Source: Parvimonas sp. (GTDB taxonomy: Bacteria; Bacillota; Clostridia; Tissierellales; Peptoniphilaceae). From it: a DNA stretch of 55,605 nucleotides. The notes below the pieces were generated by a model. The model saw only the letters and a list, made by a program, of their open reading frames with translations. It ran no database searches and had not been told where the DNA came from. The position numbers were made by a program, and so were the translations under genes. Where the stretch lies: NCBI GenBank assembly GCA_022770425.1, contig JALEHY010000002.1, positions 1 to 55,605 on the forward strand, given 5' to 3'. Positions 32,005 to 41,066 of the stretch are shown here, in pieces (positions within the stretch are counted from its first letter, which is position 1; each line of letters opens with the position of its first letter).

Positions 32005-32956
32005 CAAAAAGCATACTCACAGGTCTGTTATTATTAATTCTGTCAATGGCTTTTGCAAAATATGGAGCTACTGAAACAACTTTAATTTTTTCACATTTCT
32101 TATCAGTTTGCGGAATAGTATCCGTTACAACACATTTTACAACTTTAGAATTATTTATATTTTCTAATGCTTTTCCTGAAAAAACTCCATGACTCGCCGT
32201 AATATATACCTTTTTCGCACCTTTTTCAATCAATGAATTAGCAGCATTGGTTATAGTTCCGGCTGTATCTATTATATCATCAACAATAATGCAAGTCTTA
32301 CCTTCAATATCACCAATTATATTCATAACTTCCGAAACATTCGGTCTTGGTCTTCTTTTTTCAATTATAGCAATAGGTAAATCCAAAAAGTTTGAAAATT
32401 TTCTTGCTCTTGTAACTCCACCTAAGTCCGGAGAAACAACTACCATATCTTCTTTATTTTCATCTTTTAACTCTTCTGCAAAAAAATCTGCTAAAGTTTT
32501 TATCGCTGAAAGATGATCAACAGGAATATCAAAATACCCTTGTATTTGACCTGCATGTAAATCCATAGTTATAACTCTGTCTGCACCTGATTTTTCAATT
32601 AAATTTGCTACCAATTTTGCAGTTATCGGTTCTCTCGCTTTTGTTTTTCTATCTTGCCTTGCATAACCGTAATATGGTATAACAACATTTATCCTACCTG
32701 CTGATGCTCTTTTAAAAGCGTCAACCATTATTAAAACTTCCATAAGATTATCATTAGTCGGATTACAAGTAGGTTGAATAATATAAACGTCGTAACCTCT
32801 TACAGTTTCTTCAACTGAAAGGTTTATTTCTCCATCACTAAATTTACCGATATTTATTTCACCAAGCGGCATATCTAAGCACTTGCAAATATCTTCTGCA
32901 AATTTTCTGTTTGCAGTTCCCGAAAAAATCTTCATAGGTCCAGTGTAAGCTAACAT
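31994..32956 (-). CDS. prs: Ribose-phosphate pyrophosphokinase (PRPP synthetase)
   Basis: A 320-residue enzyme making 5-phosphoribosyl 1-pyrophosphate from ribose 5-phosphate and ATP, for nucleotide synthesis. MKIFSGTANRKFAEDICKCL opens the fold. INIGKFSDGEINLSVEE, DLHAGQIQGYFDIPVDHL and the PRPP-binding loop VDDIIDTAGTI are the family hallmarks. Length is standard. AGGAGG lies before the ATG. It follows glmU by 19 bp and overlaps pth. Confidence 0.97.
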   Translation of the reverse strand: MLAYTGPMKIFSGTANRKFAEDICKCLDMPLGEINIGKFSDGEINLSVEETVRGYDVYIIQPTCNPTNDNLMEVLIMVDAFKRASAGRINVVIPYYGYARQDRKTKAREPITAKLVANLIEKSGADRVITMDLHAGQIQGYFDIPVDHLSAIKTLADFFAEELKDENKEDMVVVSPDLGGVTRARKFSNFLDLPIAIIEKRRPRPNVSEVMNIIGDIEGKTCIIVDDIIDTAGTITNAANSLIEKGAKKVYITASHGVFSGKALENINNSKVVKCVVTDTIPQTDKKCEKIKVVSVAPYFAKAIDRINNNRPVSMLFDGR

Positions 32957-32975
32957 AATTCCTCCTAAAATTTAA

Positions 32976-34361
32976 CTACTTTTTTATTTTTAAATTTTTT
33001 TTATAAACCCAATTTTCTTTTTCATAAGTTTCACTTCTTCCAATTATAAGTGAACCTTCTTTTACTACATTTGAAACTAAAGTTGTCCCTGCTGCTATAA
33101 AAGTATCGTTAGCGATATCAACGGGAGATACAATGTTTGAATTACTTCCTACAAAACAGCCATCTCCTATTTTTGAGCGGTGTTTACTTTTCCCGTCATA
33201 ATTTACCAAAATAGAGCCACAACCCATATTTACATCTTTACCTACACTTGCATCCCCTATGTAAGAAAGGTGACCTGCTTTGGTATTTTCTCCAAGTGTA
33301 GAATTTTTTACTTCCACAAAATTTCCAATGTGAACTTTTTTCTTTAATGTACTGTTTGGTCTTAAGTGAGCATAAGGCCCTATCGTAACCTCATCTTCGA
33401 CTATACTGTTTTCAATATATGAGCTTTTTATTAAAACATCATTTCCTATTACAGAATTTTCTATCAAAGTATCTCCTGTAATATAAACATTCTCTCCTAT
33501 TATTGTATTACCAAAAATCCTGACTCCGCTACCAATAAAAGTGTCTTTTCCTATCTCAATTCCTTTTTCAATTACAGTATTTTCAGGATTTTCCATAATA
33601 ACACCGTTTTTCATATATTCAGTATTTATACGATTTCGCATAATTTTTTCCGCTTCAAACAGTTGTAATTTTGAATTTATTCCATGTATTTCTTCTACAT
33701 CATCTAAGTTATAAGTGTCAACAAATTCTTTTTCATTAACCAATACCTTTATTACATCAGTAAGATACAATTCATTTTGAGCATTATCGGTATCAATTTT
33801 TTTAAGTCCATATTTTAAAAATTTCCCGTTAAAAGCATAAATTCCTGAATTGATTTCTTTAACTTTTTTCTCAAATTCATTTGCATCTTTATCTTCAACA
33901 ATTTTTATAAATTTTCCGTTTTCATCTTTTATTATATGACCATAGCCTGTAGTATCATCAATAAAAGCGGTTAGAACTGATGCTTTTGCGTTTGAAGTTA
34001 TATGATTTTCAAAAAACATTTTTAAGGTTTCACCTTTGATTAACGGAGTATCTCCGCTTAATACCAAAACATTATCCTCATCATCAATTTCATCTTCTGC
34101 AAGCTGAACGGCATATCCTGTCCCATAAGGATATTCTTTACCTATTTTTTGTTCTTTATAAATAACAGAATCTTTAAATTTCTCTTTAAGCATATCTTTA
34201 TTTTTACCAACTATAATTATAGTTTTATCGGCACCGGCTTCATTGCCTGATTCATAAACATAATCAATCAAGGACTTATTTGCAATTTTATGTAAAACTT
34301 TAGATTTTTTACTTTTCATTCTCGTGCCTTCACCGGCTGCCAATATGATTGTAATATTCAT
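32976..34361 (-). CDS. glmU: Bifunctional GlmU (GlcNAc-1-P uridyltransferase / GlcN-1-P acetyltransferase)
   Basis: The 461-residue enzyme makes UDP-GlcNAc for peptidoglycan and for the CapD-type dehydratase in this window. The N-terminal pyrophosphorylase domain has ILAAGEGTRMKSKKSKVLHK and YGTGYAVQLAED. The C-terminal left-handed beta helix (about 250-455) has hexapeptide repeats, GPYAHLRPNSTL and GDGCFVGSNSNIVSPV. ATG at 34361 is chosen because GAGGAG lies 8 nt upstream; the GTG at 34370 overlaps that site. It heads glmU-prs-pth-mfd with its own promoter. Confidence 0.97.
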   Translation of the reverse strand: MNITIILAAGEGTRMKSKKSKVLHKIANKSLIDYVYESGNEAGADKTIIIVGKNKDMLKEKFKDSVIYKEQKIGKEYPYGTGYAVQLAEDEIDDEDNVLVLSGDTPLIKGETLKMFFENHITSNAKASVLTAFIDDTTGYGHIIKDENGKFIKIVEDKDANEFEKKVKEINSGIYAFNGKFLKYGLKKIDTDNAQNELYLTDVIKVLVNEKEFVDTYNLDDVEEIHGINSKLQLFEAEKIMRNRINTEYMKNGVIMENPENTVIEKGIEIGKDTFIGSGVRIFGNTIIGENVYITGDTLIENSVIGNDVLIKSSYIENSIVEDEVTIGPYAHLRPNSTLKKKVHIGNFVEVKNSTLGENTKAGHLSYIGDASVGKDVNMGCGSILVNYDGKSKHRSKIGDGCFVGSNSNIVSPVDIANDTFIAAGTTLVSNVVKEGSLIIGRSETYEKENWVYKKNLKIKK

Positions 34362-34385
34362 ATCTATCACTCCTCACATTTTTTT

Positions 34386-34414
34386 ATTATACCATAATAA
34401 ATGATAAATGTTAA
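34386..34414 (-). promoter_or_regulatory. glmU promoter
   Basis: TTAACA (34414-34409), 17-bp spacer ending in TGG, TATAAT (34391-34386) on the minus strand. The TGG-TATAAT gives an extended -10 as well. Confidence 0.8.
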
Positions 34415-34439
34415 GATGAAAACTGTAAAAGAGTACCTA

Positions 34440-35219
34440 CTACTTAACTTGTTTATCTTTTTTTATTAAGTTTCTAAGCGCTTCTATTGCTGTTCTTATT
34501 GCTTTATCTGTATCTTCAACTATGTTGTTCGATAAGTTTTGTTTTACTCTTTCCTGATTATTAACAACTAAAAATATTGAACCTGCTCTTGTATTTAAAA
34601 AACTTGAAACTACAAAAAGAGCTGCAGACTCCATTTCGCTTGCTTTTGTGTTAAGTCTCTTCCATGCTTCCCATTTATTTAATAATTCATAACTTACCGG
34701 TTTGTTTTCAGGTTGATGTTGACCGTAAAAAGCATCTTTACACTGAACAACTCCGACATGATATTTGCTATTTAATTTTTCACAAGCGTTTGTAAGTTCA
34801 TTAACTATTGAAAAATCGGCAACTGCAGGAAATTCTATGGGCGCATACTCTTTGCTTGTGCCTTCCATTCTTATAGCTCCTGTAGCAACAACCAAATCTC
34901 CGGACTCAACATTTATATCAATTCCTCCACAAGTTCCGACTCTTATAAAAGTATCTGCTCCGATTTTATAAAGTTCTTCAACCGCTATTGATGTACTCGC
35001 TCCTCCGATTCCTGTACTTGTAACTGAAACTTTTTCTCCGTCTAAATAACCTGTGTACGTTACATATTCTCTGTTATCCGCAACTAATACAGCATCATCA
35101 AAATACTTTGCAATCAACTTACATCTTTTAGGATCTCCCGGTAAAATAACATATTTACCCACATCTCCTTGTTTCATATTTATATGATATTGTTTTTCTC
35201 CTAATAATTTTTCAGACAT
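34440..35219 (-). CDS. udp: Uridine phosphorylase-like nucleoside phosphorylase
   Basis: A 259-residue phosphorylase of the PNP/UDP family I, splitting a nucleoside with phosphate into base and ribose 1-phosphate. YVILPGDPKRCKLIAKYF, STGIGGASTSIAVEEL, FIRVGTCGGI and ASEMESAALFVV (with the ribose-binding Glu-Met-Glu) are present. VRMEG-type IRMEGTSKEYAPIEFPAVAD resembles uridine phosphorylase more than purine phosphorylase, hence the symbol; substrate range is not proven. ATG at 35219 has AGGAGG upstream; the longer form would start inside rsmI without such a site. With psuKG it suggests active pyrimidine nucleoside salvage. Confidence 0.85.
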   Translation of the reverse strand: MSEKLLGEKQYHINMKQGDVGKYVILPGDPKRCKLIAKYFDDAVLVADNREYVTYTGYLDGEKVSVTSTGIGGASTSIAVEELYKIGADTFIRVGTCGGIDINVESGDLVVATGAIRMEGTSKEYAPIEFPAVADFSIVNELTNACEKLNSKYHVGVVQCKDAFYGQHQPENKPVSYELLNKWEAWKRLNTKASEMESAALFVVSSFLNTRAGSIFLVVNNQERVKQNLSNNIVEDTDKAIRTAIEALRNLIKKDKQVK

Positions 35220-35229
35220 CTTAATCCTC

Positions 35230-36066
35230 CTATTCTTTTTCTTTATCATATTCTAAAACAGCAGTATATATTTCATTTTTTGAAAGTTGTAATTTTTCTT
35301 TTAATTCTTTCACAATTTGTTTATTACTTAAACCTTTAACCTTTAAATCAGAAATTTCAGTAATTAGATCTACATTTTCCTTTACTGTTTCAATTTTTTC
35401 AATAACCAAAACTATTTCTCCCCTAACACCTTTTTCAGAGTAATAGGAAATAATCTCCGATACTTTTCCTCTTTTATATTCTTCAAACAATTTGGTTAAT
35501 TCTCTACATACACACAAATTAATGTCGCCAAATTTTTCTTCTATAAATTGTAAAGTTTTTAGAAGTCTATGAGGACTCTCATAAAAAACTCCTGTAACTT
35601 CCATATTTTTAAAATTTTCAAAATATTTTTCTTTCTCACTTTTAGTCTTTGGAACAAATCCCATATAAACAAACTTTGTGCTGTCAAATCCACTACCACA
35701 AAGTCCGTTAATCAATGCACATGCACCCGGCAATATTTCATAAGAAATATTTTTCTTTATTATTTCACACAAAATTATAAAACCAGGATCATTAATTATC
35801 GGCATTCCCGCATCAGAAATAATAGATACTGTCTTACCTTCATTAATACTTTTTATTATTTCGTTTACTCTTTCATTTTCATTAAACTTATGATATGAAA
35901 TTAATTTTGCATCTATATTATAAAATTTTAACAAGTTTGAACTGTTCCTTGTATCTTCACAATATATAACATCACTGTTTTTCAGAACTTCTAAAGCCCT
36001 TAAAGTGATGTCTTTCATATTTCCGATAGGAGTCGGTACAAAATATATATTAGAAATTTTTTCCAT
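35230..36066 (-). CDS. rsmI: 16S rRNA (cytidine-1402 2'-O)-methyltransferase RsmI
   Basis: The 278-residue SAM-dependent enzyme methylates the 2'-hydroxyl of C1402 in the decoding centre. IYFVPTPIGNMKDITLRALE at the N-terminus, IYCEDTRNSSNLLKFY, SIISDAGMPIINDPGF and FYESPHRLLKTL are clear family signatures. ATG at 36066 has AAGGAG upstream; a longer ORF extends into the methyltransferase gene without a good site. It overlaps that upstream gene by 17 bp and precedes the phosphorylase gene. Confidence 0.95.
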   Translation of the reverse strand: MEKISNIYFVPTPIGNMKDITLRALEVLKNSDVIYCEDTRNSSNLLKFYNIDAKLISYHKFNENERVNEIIKSINEGKTVSIISDAGMPIINDPGFIILCEIIKKNISYEILPGACALINGLCGSGFDSTKFVYMGFVPKTKSEKEKYFENFKNMEVTGVFYESPHRLLKTLQFIEEKFGDINLCVCRELTKLFEEYKRGKVSEIISYYSEKGVRGEIVLVIEKIETVKENVDLITEISDLKVKGLSNKQIVKELKEKLQLSKNEIYTAVLEYDKEKE

Positions 36067-36787
36067 AATAAATCTCCTTAACCTCATCTGTATAATCACC
36101 GTTTTTATCATAAATAAAAACAGTATTTTCTACAAACAAGTTACTAAGTCCATTTTTAACAAGTTCTAGCATAAACAAATGAGGTTTCTTATCTGTACTG
36201 CTACAAACAAATTGTATTCTCTTGGGTTCCAATTTAAAATCACGAGAAAGTGACAATACATCAACAAGTCTTTCCATACTGTAAATTAAAAACAATTTTC
36301 CTTTTGATTTTAATTTAGTATATGAAAACTTTAAAATATCCTCTAATTTTAATGAATACTCATATCTTGAAATCAAAAAATTTCTATCTTTATTTAATAA
36401 TCCTGTATTCATTTTCTTATAAGGAGGATTTGAAACAATATAGTCCACAGAAGAATTTTCAAATTTATCATAAGCATTATTCATATCACAATTTAATAAA
36501 AATACATTCGATAAATTATTTTCACTTATAGTATCTTTTATCAAGTTACAATTTTCTTGTTGAATTTCAATTAGAAACACCTTATTTAATTCATTCAAAA
36601 AATTTACTCTAAGTCCAATTATTCCCGTCCCTGCTCCAATGTCTACCAAAATTTTATTTTTTGAAACCTTTACAAAATCAGATAACAAAATAGCATCTAT
36701 ACCAAAAGAAAACTTATCTTTATTTGCATAAATTACTCCATCCGTTCCGGGAATAAAATGTTTTTCAATTTTTTTAACCTCTTTCAT
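36050..36787 (-). CDS. tRNA1(Val) adenine-N6 methyltransferase-like protein (TrmN6/YfiC family)
   Basis: A 245-residue class I SAM methyltransferase. VDIGAGTGIIGLRVNFLN is the SAM-binding loop, and DYIVSNPPYKKMNTGLLNKD carries the NPPY motif of N6-adenine and N-methyl transfer. VIYANKDKFSFGIDAILLSDF near the start matches the YfiC family's usual opening. It commonly lies beside rsmI in Firmicutes, as here. It leads the unit with rsmI and udp, with an extended -10 promoter at 36812-36820. The tRNA target is by family analogy. Confidence 0.88.
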   Translation of the reverse strand: MKEVKKIEKHFIPGTDGVIYANKDKFSFGIDAILLSDFVKVSKNKILVDIGAGTGIIGLRVNFLNELNKVFLIEIQQENCNLIKDTISENNLSNVFLLNCDMNNAYDKFENSSVDYIVSNPPYKKMNTGLLNKDRNFLISRYEYSLKLEDILKFSYTKLKSKGKLFLIYSMERLVDVLSLSRDFKLEPKRIQFVCSSTDKKPHLFMLELVKNGLSNLFVENTVFIYDKNGDYTDEVKEIYYGKNF

Positions 36788-36811
36788 AATTCAATAATCT
36801 CCTGTATATTT

Positions 36812-36820
36812 ATTATAACA
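36812..36820 (-). promoter_or_regulatory. Extended -10 promoter of the methyltransferase-rsmI-udp unit
   Basis: TGTTATAAT on the minus strand, about 25 bp before the start of the methyltransferase gene. The -35 region is poor. Confidence 0.6.
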
Positions 36821-36907
36821 AAAATGATAAATAAAATAAACACAATAGAAAGCAAATTAAATTAGATACTATAAACTTTACAATTTTTAAAAATATAATT
36901 TTTTTGA

Positions 36908-36913
36908 TATAAT
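36908..36913 (+). promoter_or_regulatory. -10 box very close to the UvrD-like gene
   Basis: TATAAT ends only 16 bp before the ATG, so the mRNA leader would be about 10 nt, with GGTGAT at its 5' end. No good -35 is visible. Confidence 0.45.
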
Positions 36914-36929
36914 AATTTTGGTGATTATA

Positions 36930-38783
36930 ATGAATTTTACTGAACAACAAAATAATGCAATTAAACATTTCAAAGGACCCGCACTTATTCTTGCAGTACC
37001 CGGTTCCGGAAAAACTACGGTTTTAATTAACAGAATTTCAAATTTAATTTTCAATCATAATATTAAACCTGAAGAAATTTTATCTATAACTTTTAGTAAA
37101 GTTCAAGGAAAAGATATGGAAAAAAGATTTTTTAAAAACTTTCCTGAATTTGAAAATAAGATTACTTTTAAAACTATTCATGCATTTTGCTATGAAATCA
37201 TACGAAATTATATGAAGTTCAAAAATATTAAAAAAACTTTAATAGAAGGAAAAGATGAAATAAATAGAAATTTAATTCTAAAAAGAGTTTATTTTTCTTT
37301 GAATTATCAAAGATTGAGTGAAGACCAGATTTTAGACTTTTTCTCCATTTATGATTATACAAAAAATAAAATGTTAAATTTTGAAAGCTATGTAAGAGAA
37401 AATAAATTCATCTCAAACAGACTTTTAATGCTTAAATTATATACTTTATATGAAAATATAAAAGAAGAAAATAATTATATGGATTTTAATGATCTTTTAA
37501 TTTTGGCTTATGAATATATCAATAAAGACGAAAATTTACTAAAAGCAGTAAAAAAGAAATATAAATTTTTTCAAGTTGACGAAGGACAAGACACTTCAAC
37601 TTTACAATTTGAAATTATCAAAAAAATTGCATATCCTGAAAATAATATTTTTATTGTTGCTGATGACGATCAGTCAATATACAGTTTTAGAGGTGCAAGT
37701 CCTGAAAATTTATTAAATTTCAAAAAAATTTATCCAAATTCAAATATATTTTTTATGGATAAAAATTTTCGCTCAAGTAAAAATATAATAAAAATAAGTA
37801 ATAAAGTAATTTCCAAAAATAAAAATCGTTATGAAAAGTTCTCTAAACATACAATAGATGAAAGCTCACAAATTATGCTTTTTAATGTTAAAAATTCAAA
37901 AATTCAGTTAAGAGAAATTTTTAAAAAAATAAATTCGCTAAGCGCTTCGGAAAGTATCGGAATACTGTACAGAAATAATGTATCTTCAATATATCTTTCA
38001 AATTTATTTTTAGAAAATAATTTTGATTTTTATGTAAAAGAGAATAAGTTCGACTTTTATTCAAATAAAATTTTGCTTGATATAAAAAACATAATAGATT
38101 TTTCAGAAGATACCACAAATTTAGAAGCATTTAAAAAAATATATTTTAAACTAAATGCTTATATAAAAAAAGAATTTATTGCAAAATTAGAATACAAATC
38201 TTATGATGAATGTGTGTTAAGTGCTCTTTTAGACTTTGAAAATCTAAGTTATTTCTATGTTTCAAAATTTACAGAACTAAGAAATAACTTTAAAAAATTA
38301 AGTAAAATGAAAATGAAAAATAAAATAGACTTTATTTTAAACGACATAGGATATAGAGATTATATTGAAAATATGGATGATTTTTCAAATTTAAACTACA
38401 ACCTGACTTTAGATATTTTAAAGTATATTTCGTCAAATTTGGACAGTTATGAAGATTTTATAGAAAGACTCCATAACATAAAAGAAAAACTTTTAACTGC
38501 AACAAAATCAAATTCAAATGTTTCCATTTCAACCATACATTCATCAAAAGGTTTAGAATATGACAATGTATTTATTATAGACCTTGTTGACGGAGAGTTT
38601 CCTCAAAAGAACATATTAAATTCATTAGATGAAAATCTGTTGGAAGAAGAACGCAGATTGTTTTATGTTGCAATGACACGTGCAAAGAAAAAATTATTTT
38701 TATTTACCGTAAAAGAAAGAAATGAACAAGAAGTTTCTCCTTCCGTTTTTTATAATGAACTAAAAAATAAAACGACTTTATAA
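36930..38783 (+). CDS. UvrD/Rep-family (SF1A) DNA helicase
   Basis: A 617-residue ATP-dependent helicase. Motifs in order: Q-motif FTEQQNNAIKHFKGP, Walker A LAVPGSGKTTVLINR, FKTIHAFCYEII, Walker B FFQVDEGQDTS, motif III VADDDQSIYSFRGA, DKNFRSSKNIIKIS, STIHSSKGLEYDNVFIIDL and the final RRLFYVAMTRAKKKLFLF. It is shorter than PcrA/UvrD (about 720), mostly through smaller accessory domains, so it may be a second UvrD-like helicase. ATG at 36930 has GGTGAT upstream; the TTG at 36918 lies in or before the promoter. Its last codons and stop form half of the terminator shared with the converging gene. Confidence 0.92.
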   Translation: MNFTEQQNNAIKHFKGPALILAVPGSGKTTVLINRISNLIFNHNIKPEEILSITFSKVQGKDMEKRFFKNFPEFENKITFKTIHAFCYEIIRNYMKFKNIKKTLIEGKDEINRNLILKRVYFSLNYQRLSEDQILDFFSIYDYTKNKMLNFESYVRENKFISNRLLMLKLYTLYENIKEENNYMDFNDLLILAYEYINKDENLLKAVKKKYKFFQVDEGQDTSTLQFEIIKKIAYPENNIFIVADDDQSIYSFRGASPENLLNFKKIYPNSNIFFMDKNFRSSKNIIKISNKVISKNKNRYEKFSKHTIDESSQIMLFNVKNSKIQLREIFKKINSLSASESIGILYRNNVSSIYLSNLFLENNFDFYVKENKFDFYSNKILLDIKNIIDFSEDTTNLEAFKKIYFKLNAYIKKEFIAKLEYKSYDECVLSALLDFENLSYFYVSKFTELRNNFKKLSKMKMKNKIDFILNDIGYRDYIENMDDFSNLNYNLTLDILKYISSNLDSYEDFIERLHNIKEKLLTATKSNSNVSISTIHSSKGLEYDNVFIIDLVDGEFPQKNILNSLDENLLEEERRLFYVAMTRAKKKLFLFTVKERNEQEVSPSVFYNELKNKTTL

Positions 38784-38799
38784 TTTTTATAAAGTCGTT
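38771..38799. terminator. Shared terminator of the UvrD-like and HAD genes
   Basis: AACGACTTTATAA (38771-38783) and TTATAAAGTCGTT (38787-38799) form a perfect 13-bp stem with a TTT loop. Each arm contains the last three sense codons (Thr-Thr-Leu) and the stop of one of the two convergent genes. Confidence 0.8.
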
Positions 38800-39512
38800 A
38801 CATTTGATTTTAATTTATATATAATATCTTTTCTTTCAACTATTATATTAACTTTATCTTTTAATGAATTATCTAAACGAATTTTTTCAAGAAGTTTTTT
38901 TGATGGATTTATTGTATATGCATTTCCGAAAATTCGTAACATGGACAAATCTCCTGTTGTATCTCCGTAAGCAAACGAATTTTTCACATCTATATCATAT
39001 TTTTCGATTAGTTCTTCACACATTTTATGTTTATTTTCGCTGTCCCACATAGGTAAAATTTCACCTGTAAATTTTCTATTTTCATCATACAAATACTTTG
39101 TTGCTCTAAATTCAGTCACTGAATATTTTTTTGCCATTTCCGAAACCAAAAAATCAGGACTTCCTGAAATAAAGAAAATTAAATGTCCGTTATTTTTATG
39201 AAATTCAAGTTGATTTCTTGAAAACAAATAAACTCTCTCGCAAACTTTATCAACAGACTGTTTAGCGATAAAATTATTATAGTCTACGTCAAAACCTACC
39301 AAATCGGTTATATATTTTTCTGCAAGCGCTTCAATATAGGCATCATAAGCTCCGTATCTGTTTACATAATCCATATAAAGTTGTTTAACATTATCAACCC
39401 AAACACTCTCATCAATTATGTCATATTTTATAAGTCTTTTAAAATGTTCTATCATCAAAGATTCTCTTGCTATTGTACCGTCTATATCAAAAAATGCTGC
39501 AATATTTTTCAT
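38787..39512 (-). CDS. HAD-superfamily hydrolase, subfamily IB (phosphoserine phosphatase-like)
   Basis: A 241-residue phosphatase. FFDIDGTIARESL holds the catalytic Asp pair (motif I), FISGSPDFL is motif II, and AYGDTTGDLSML is the Mg-binding motif IV. RATKYLYDENRKFTGEI is typical of the IB group that includes SerB and CicA-like proteins. The substrate is unknown; being last in an operon with a phosphoesterase, a CYTH protein and a patatin, it may act on a lipid-linked or small phosphate ester rather than phosphoserine. The stop codon lies in the terminator stem. Confidence 0.88.
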   Translation of the reverse strand: MKNIAAFFDIDGTIARESLMIEHFKRLIKYDIIDESVWVDNVKQLYMDYVNRYGAYDAYIEALAEKYITDLVGFDVDYNNFIAKQSVDKVCERVYLFSRNQLEFHKNNGHLIFFISGSPDFLVSEMAKKYSVTEFRATKYLYDENRKFTGEILPMWDSENKHKMCEELIEKYDIDVKNSFAYGDTTGDLSMLRIFGNAYTINPSKKLLEKIRLDNSLKDKVNIIVERKDIIYKLKSNVTTL

Positions 39513-39520
39513 AGTTTCTC

Positions 39521-39817
39521 CTATTTTTTTCTAAAGTTCATAAGTAACAATGCGTAAAAAAGCGAACAGACTCCGCTTGTTCCTAAAATCATTGCATAAT
39601 ACAATGAATTTATTCCGTTAGTTGTTATGATATTAGTCCAACCGTCAGCTAAAAAATAAGTTCCTATACCTATTAACAAAAATGAAGGTATAAACTTAAC
39701 GAATCTATATTTTACTTTATTTAAAAGTGTAGTAACAACAATAGCAACTACTATACTCAGAAAAACAATAAACACTGACAATCTTTTTCTTATCAAAATT
39801 TCAATAATTTGCTTCAT
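39521..39817 (-). CDS. Small three-helix membrane protein, unknown
   Basis: A 98-residue protein with three hydrophobic segments (about 13-33, 43-60, 68-92) and a basic C-terminus (MNFRKK). I recognise no family. Its start overlaps the stop of the CYTH gene (39814-39817), and the HAD gene follows 8 bp later, so it is a true member of this operon. Confidence 0.75.
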   Translation of the reverse strand: MKQIIEILIRKRLSVFIVFLSIVVAIVVTTLLNKVKYRFVKFIPSFLLIGIGTYFLADGWTNIITTNGINSLYYAMILGTSGVCSLFYALLLMNFRKK

Positions 39818-40368
39818 ATATACTCCTTTTGATTTTTAACTTCTTCTCTTAACTGTTCTATTGACTTTAGTGAAATATTTTCTTTGTCAATCTCAAGTAG
39901 ATTCAAAATTTTGTACAAATTTTCAAAACTTTCTGTTTCAATTTCCATATAAGGATAAGGATAAATTTCTTTGTTCCATGTATCAATGTCTATTATCGAA
40001 TCCATAAATTCAAAAGAAATTCTATTTTTTTCACCGATTTTTACTATATCATAGCCTAAAAATTTTAATATTTCAAGCATAGTCTTTGTATCTGAAAAAT
40101 TAACATTAAATTCATTATTTTCTCTGAAACTTTTATTGGCTATATTTTCCTTATACGTTAACTCACAATGCAAAACTTCTCCGTTTTTACTTAAAAGCTC
40201 TCTTATCCTAAGATAACTGCCTTTTGGAATAATATCAATTTTTGATGAAAAAATATGATAATTTTTTTGATTTTCTTCATGCAAAAATTTTGCTCCCAAA
40301 AAATTCAATTTTTCAATAACTTTTAAAACATCTATGTTTAAAATTTTAACTTCCATTTCTTTTTTCAT
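39814..40368 (-). CDS. CYTH-domain triphosphate-metabolising protein
   Basis: A 184-residue CYTH (CyaB-ThTPase) domain protein. The defining ExExK motif is EMEVK at residues 4-8. YLRIRE, HCELTYKE, RISFEFMDSIIDIDTW and YPYMEIETES supply the alternating charged residues of the triphosphate tunnel. Family members act on polyphosphate, thiamine triphosphate or, rarely, make cAMP; which applies here is unknown. It ends in the start of the small membrane gene and begins 3 bp after the metallophosphoesterase. Confidence 0.88.
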   Translation of the reverse strand: MKKEMEVKILNIDVLKVIEKLNFLGAKFLHEENQKNYHIFSSKIDIIPKGSYLRIRELLSKNGEVLHCELTYKENIANKSFRENNEFNVNFSDTKTMLEILKFLGYDIVKIGEKNRISFEFMDSIIDIDTWNKEIYPYPYMEIETESFENLYKILNLLEIDKENISLKSIEQLREEVKNQKEYI

Positions 40369-40371
40369 ATA

Positions 40372-41058
40372 TCACCTAATAATTTTCGGAATAAATTTAA
40401 GATAATCCGCTGACAAGCAGTGAAATTCTATTCCGTCTACGACCTCATCAACAACATTAAAAAGTGAACCTGCATGTAAATGACCATAAAGAACAATTTT
40501 TATATTATTTCGTTTAGCGAAATTTCCAAAGTCATTCAAAGTTCTATCCTTTTCAACAGGAGGATAATGAAATAAACAAATTATTTCTTTATCTTTACTT
40601 TTTATTGAATTTAAGCTTAACTCTATTCTCAAAAGCTCTCTGTCATATATTTTTCTGTCTGTTTTTTCTGAAAATTCACACGACTTAGGAGAAATCCAAC
40701 CTCTCGTACCGATTACAACATAATCTCCTATTTCTATACTGTTATTTTGTAAAAAAAACATATTTTTCAAATTCAAATCTTCAATCTTTTTTAAACTTGA
40801 CCACCAAAAATCATGATTACCTTTCATCAATATTTTTTTCCCCGGTAATTTTTCAATTCTTCTTAAATCATTCTCTGCCTCTTCCAGTTTCAAAGCCCAA
40901 GAAATATCGCCGGGAATTAAAATGTAATCCTCATCGGTAACTTTTTCATTCCACGCTTTAAACATTCTATCTTCATAATTTTCCCAAGCTTCTCCAAAAA
41001 CTTCCATAGATTTTTGTTTTGTATAATCCAAATGTAAATCTGACAGTCCGTATATCAT
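40372..41058 (-). CDS. Calcineurin-like metallophosphoesterase
   Basis: A 228-residue phosphoesterase with every metal-binding motif: LSDLHLD, LIPGDISWALK, LMKGNHDFWW, CLFHYPPVEK and LYGHLHAG. No signal peptide is seen, so it acts in the cytosol. GDISW and the WNEKV region resemble a Firmicute/Clostridial Ser/Thr phosphatase-like group of unknown substrate. It starts 8 bp after the patatin gene. Confidence 0.92.
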   Translation of the reverse strand: MIYGLSDLHLDYTKQKSMEVFGEAWENYEDRMFKAWNEKVTDEDYILIPGDISWALKLEEAENDLRRIEKLPGKKILMKGNHDFWWSSLKKIEDLNLKNMFFLQNNSIEIGDYVVIGTRGWISPKSCEFSEKTDRKIYDRELLRIELSLNSIKSKDKEIICLFHYPPVEKDRTLNDFGNFAKRNNIKIVLYGHLHAGSLFNVVDEVVDGIEFHCLSADYLKFIPKIIR

Positions 41059-41066
41059 TCTAACTC

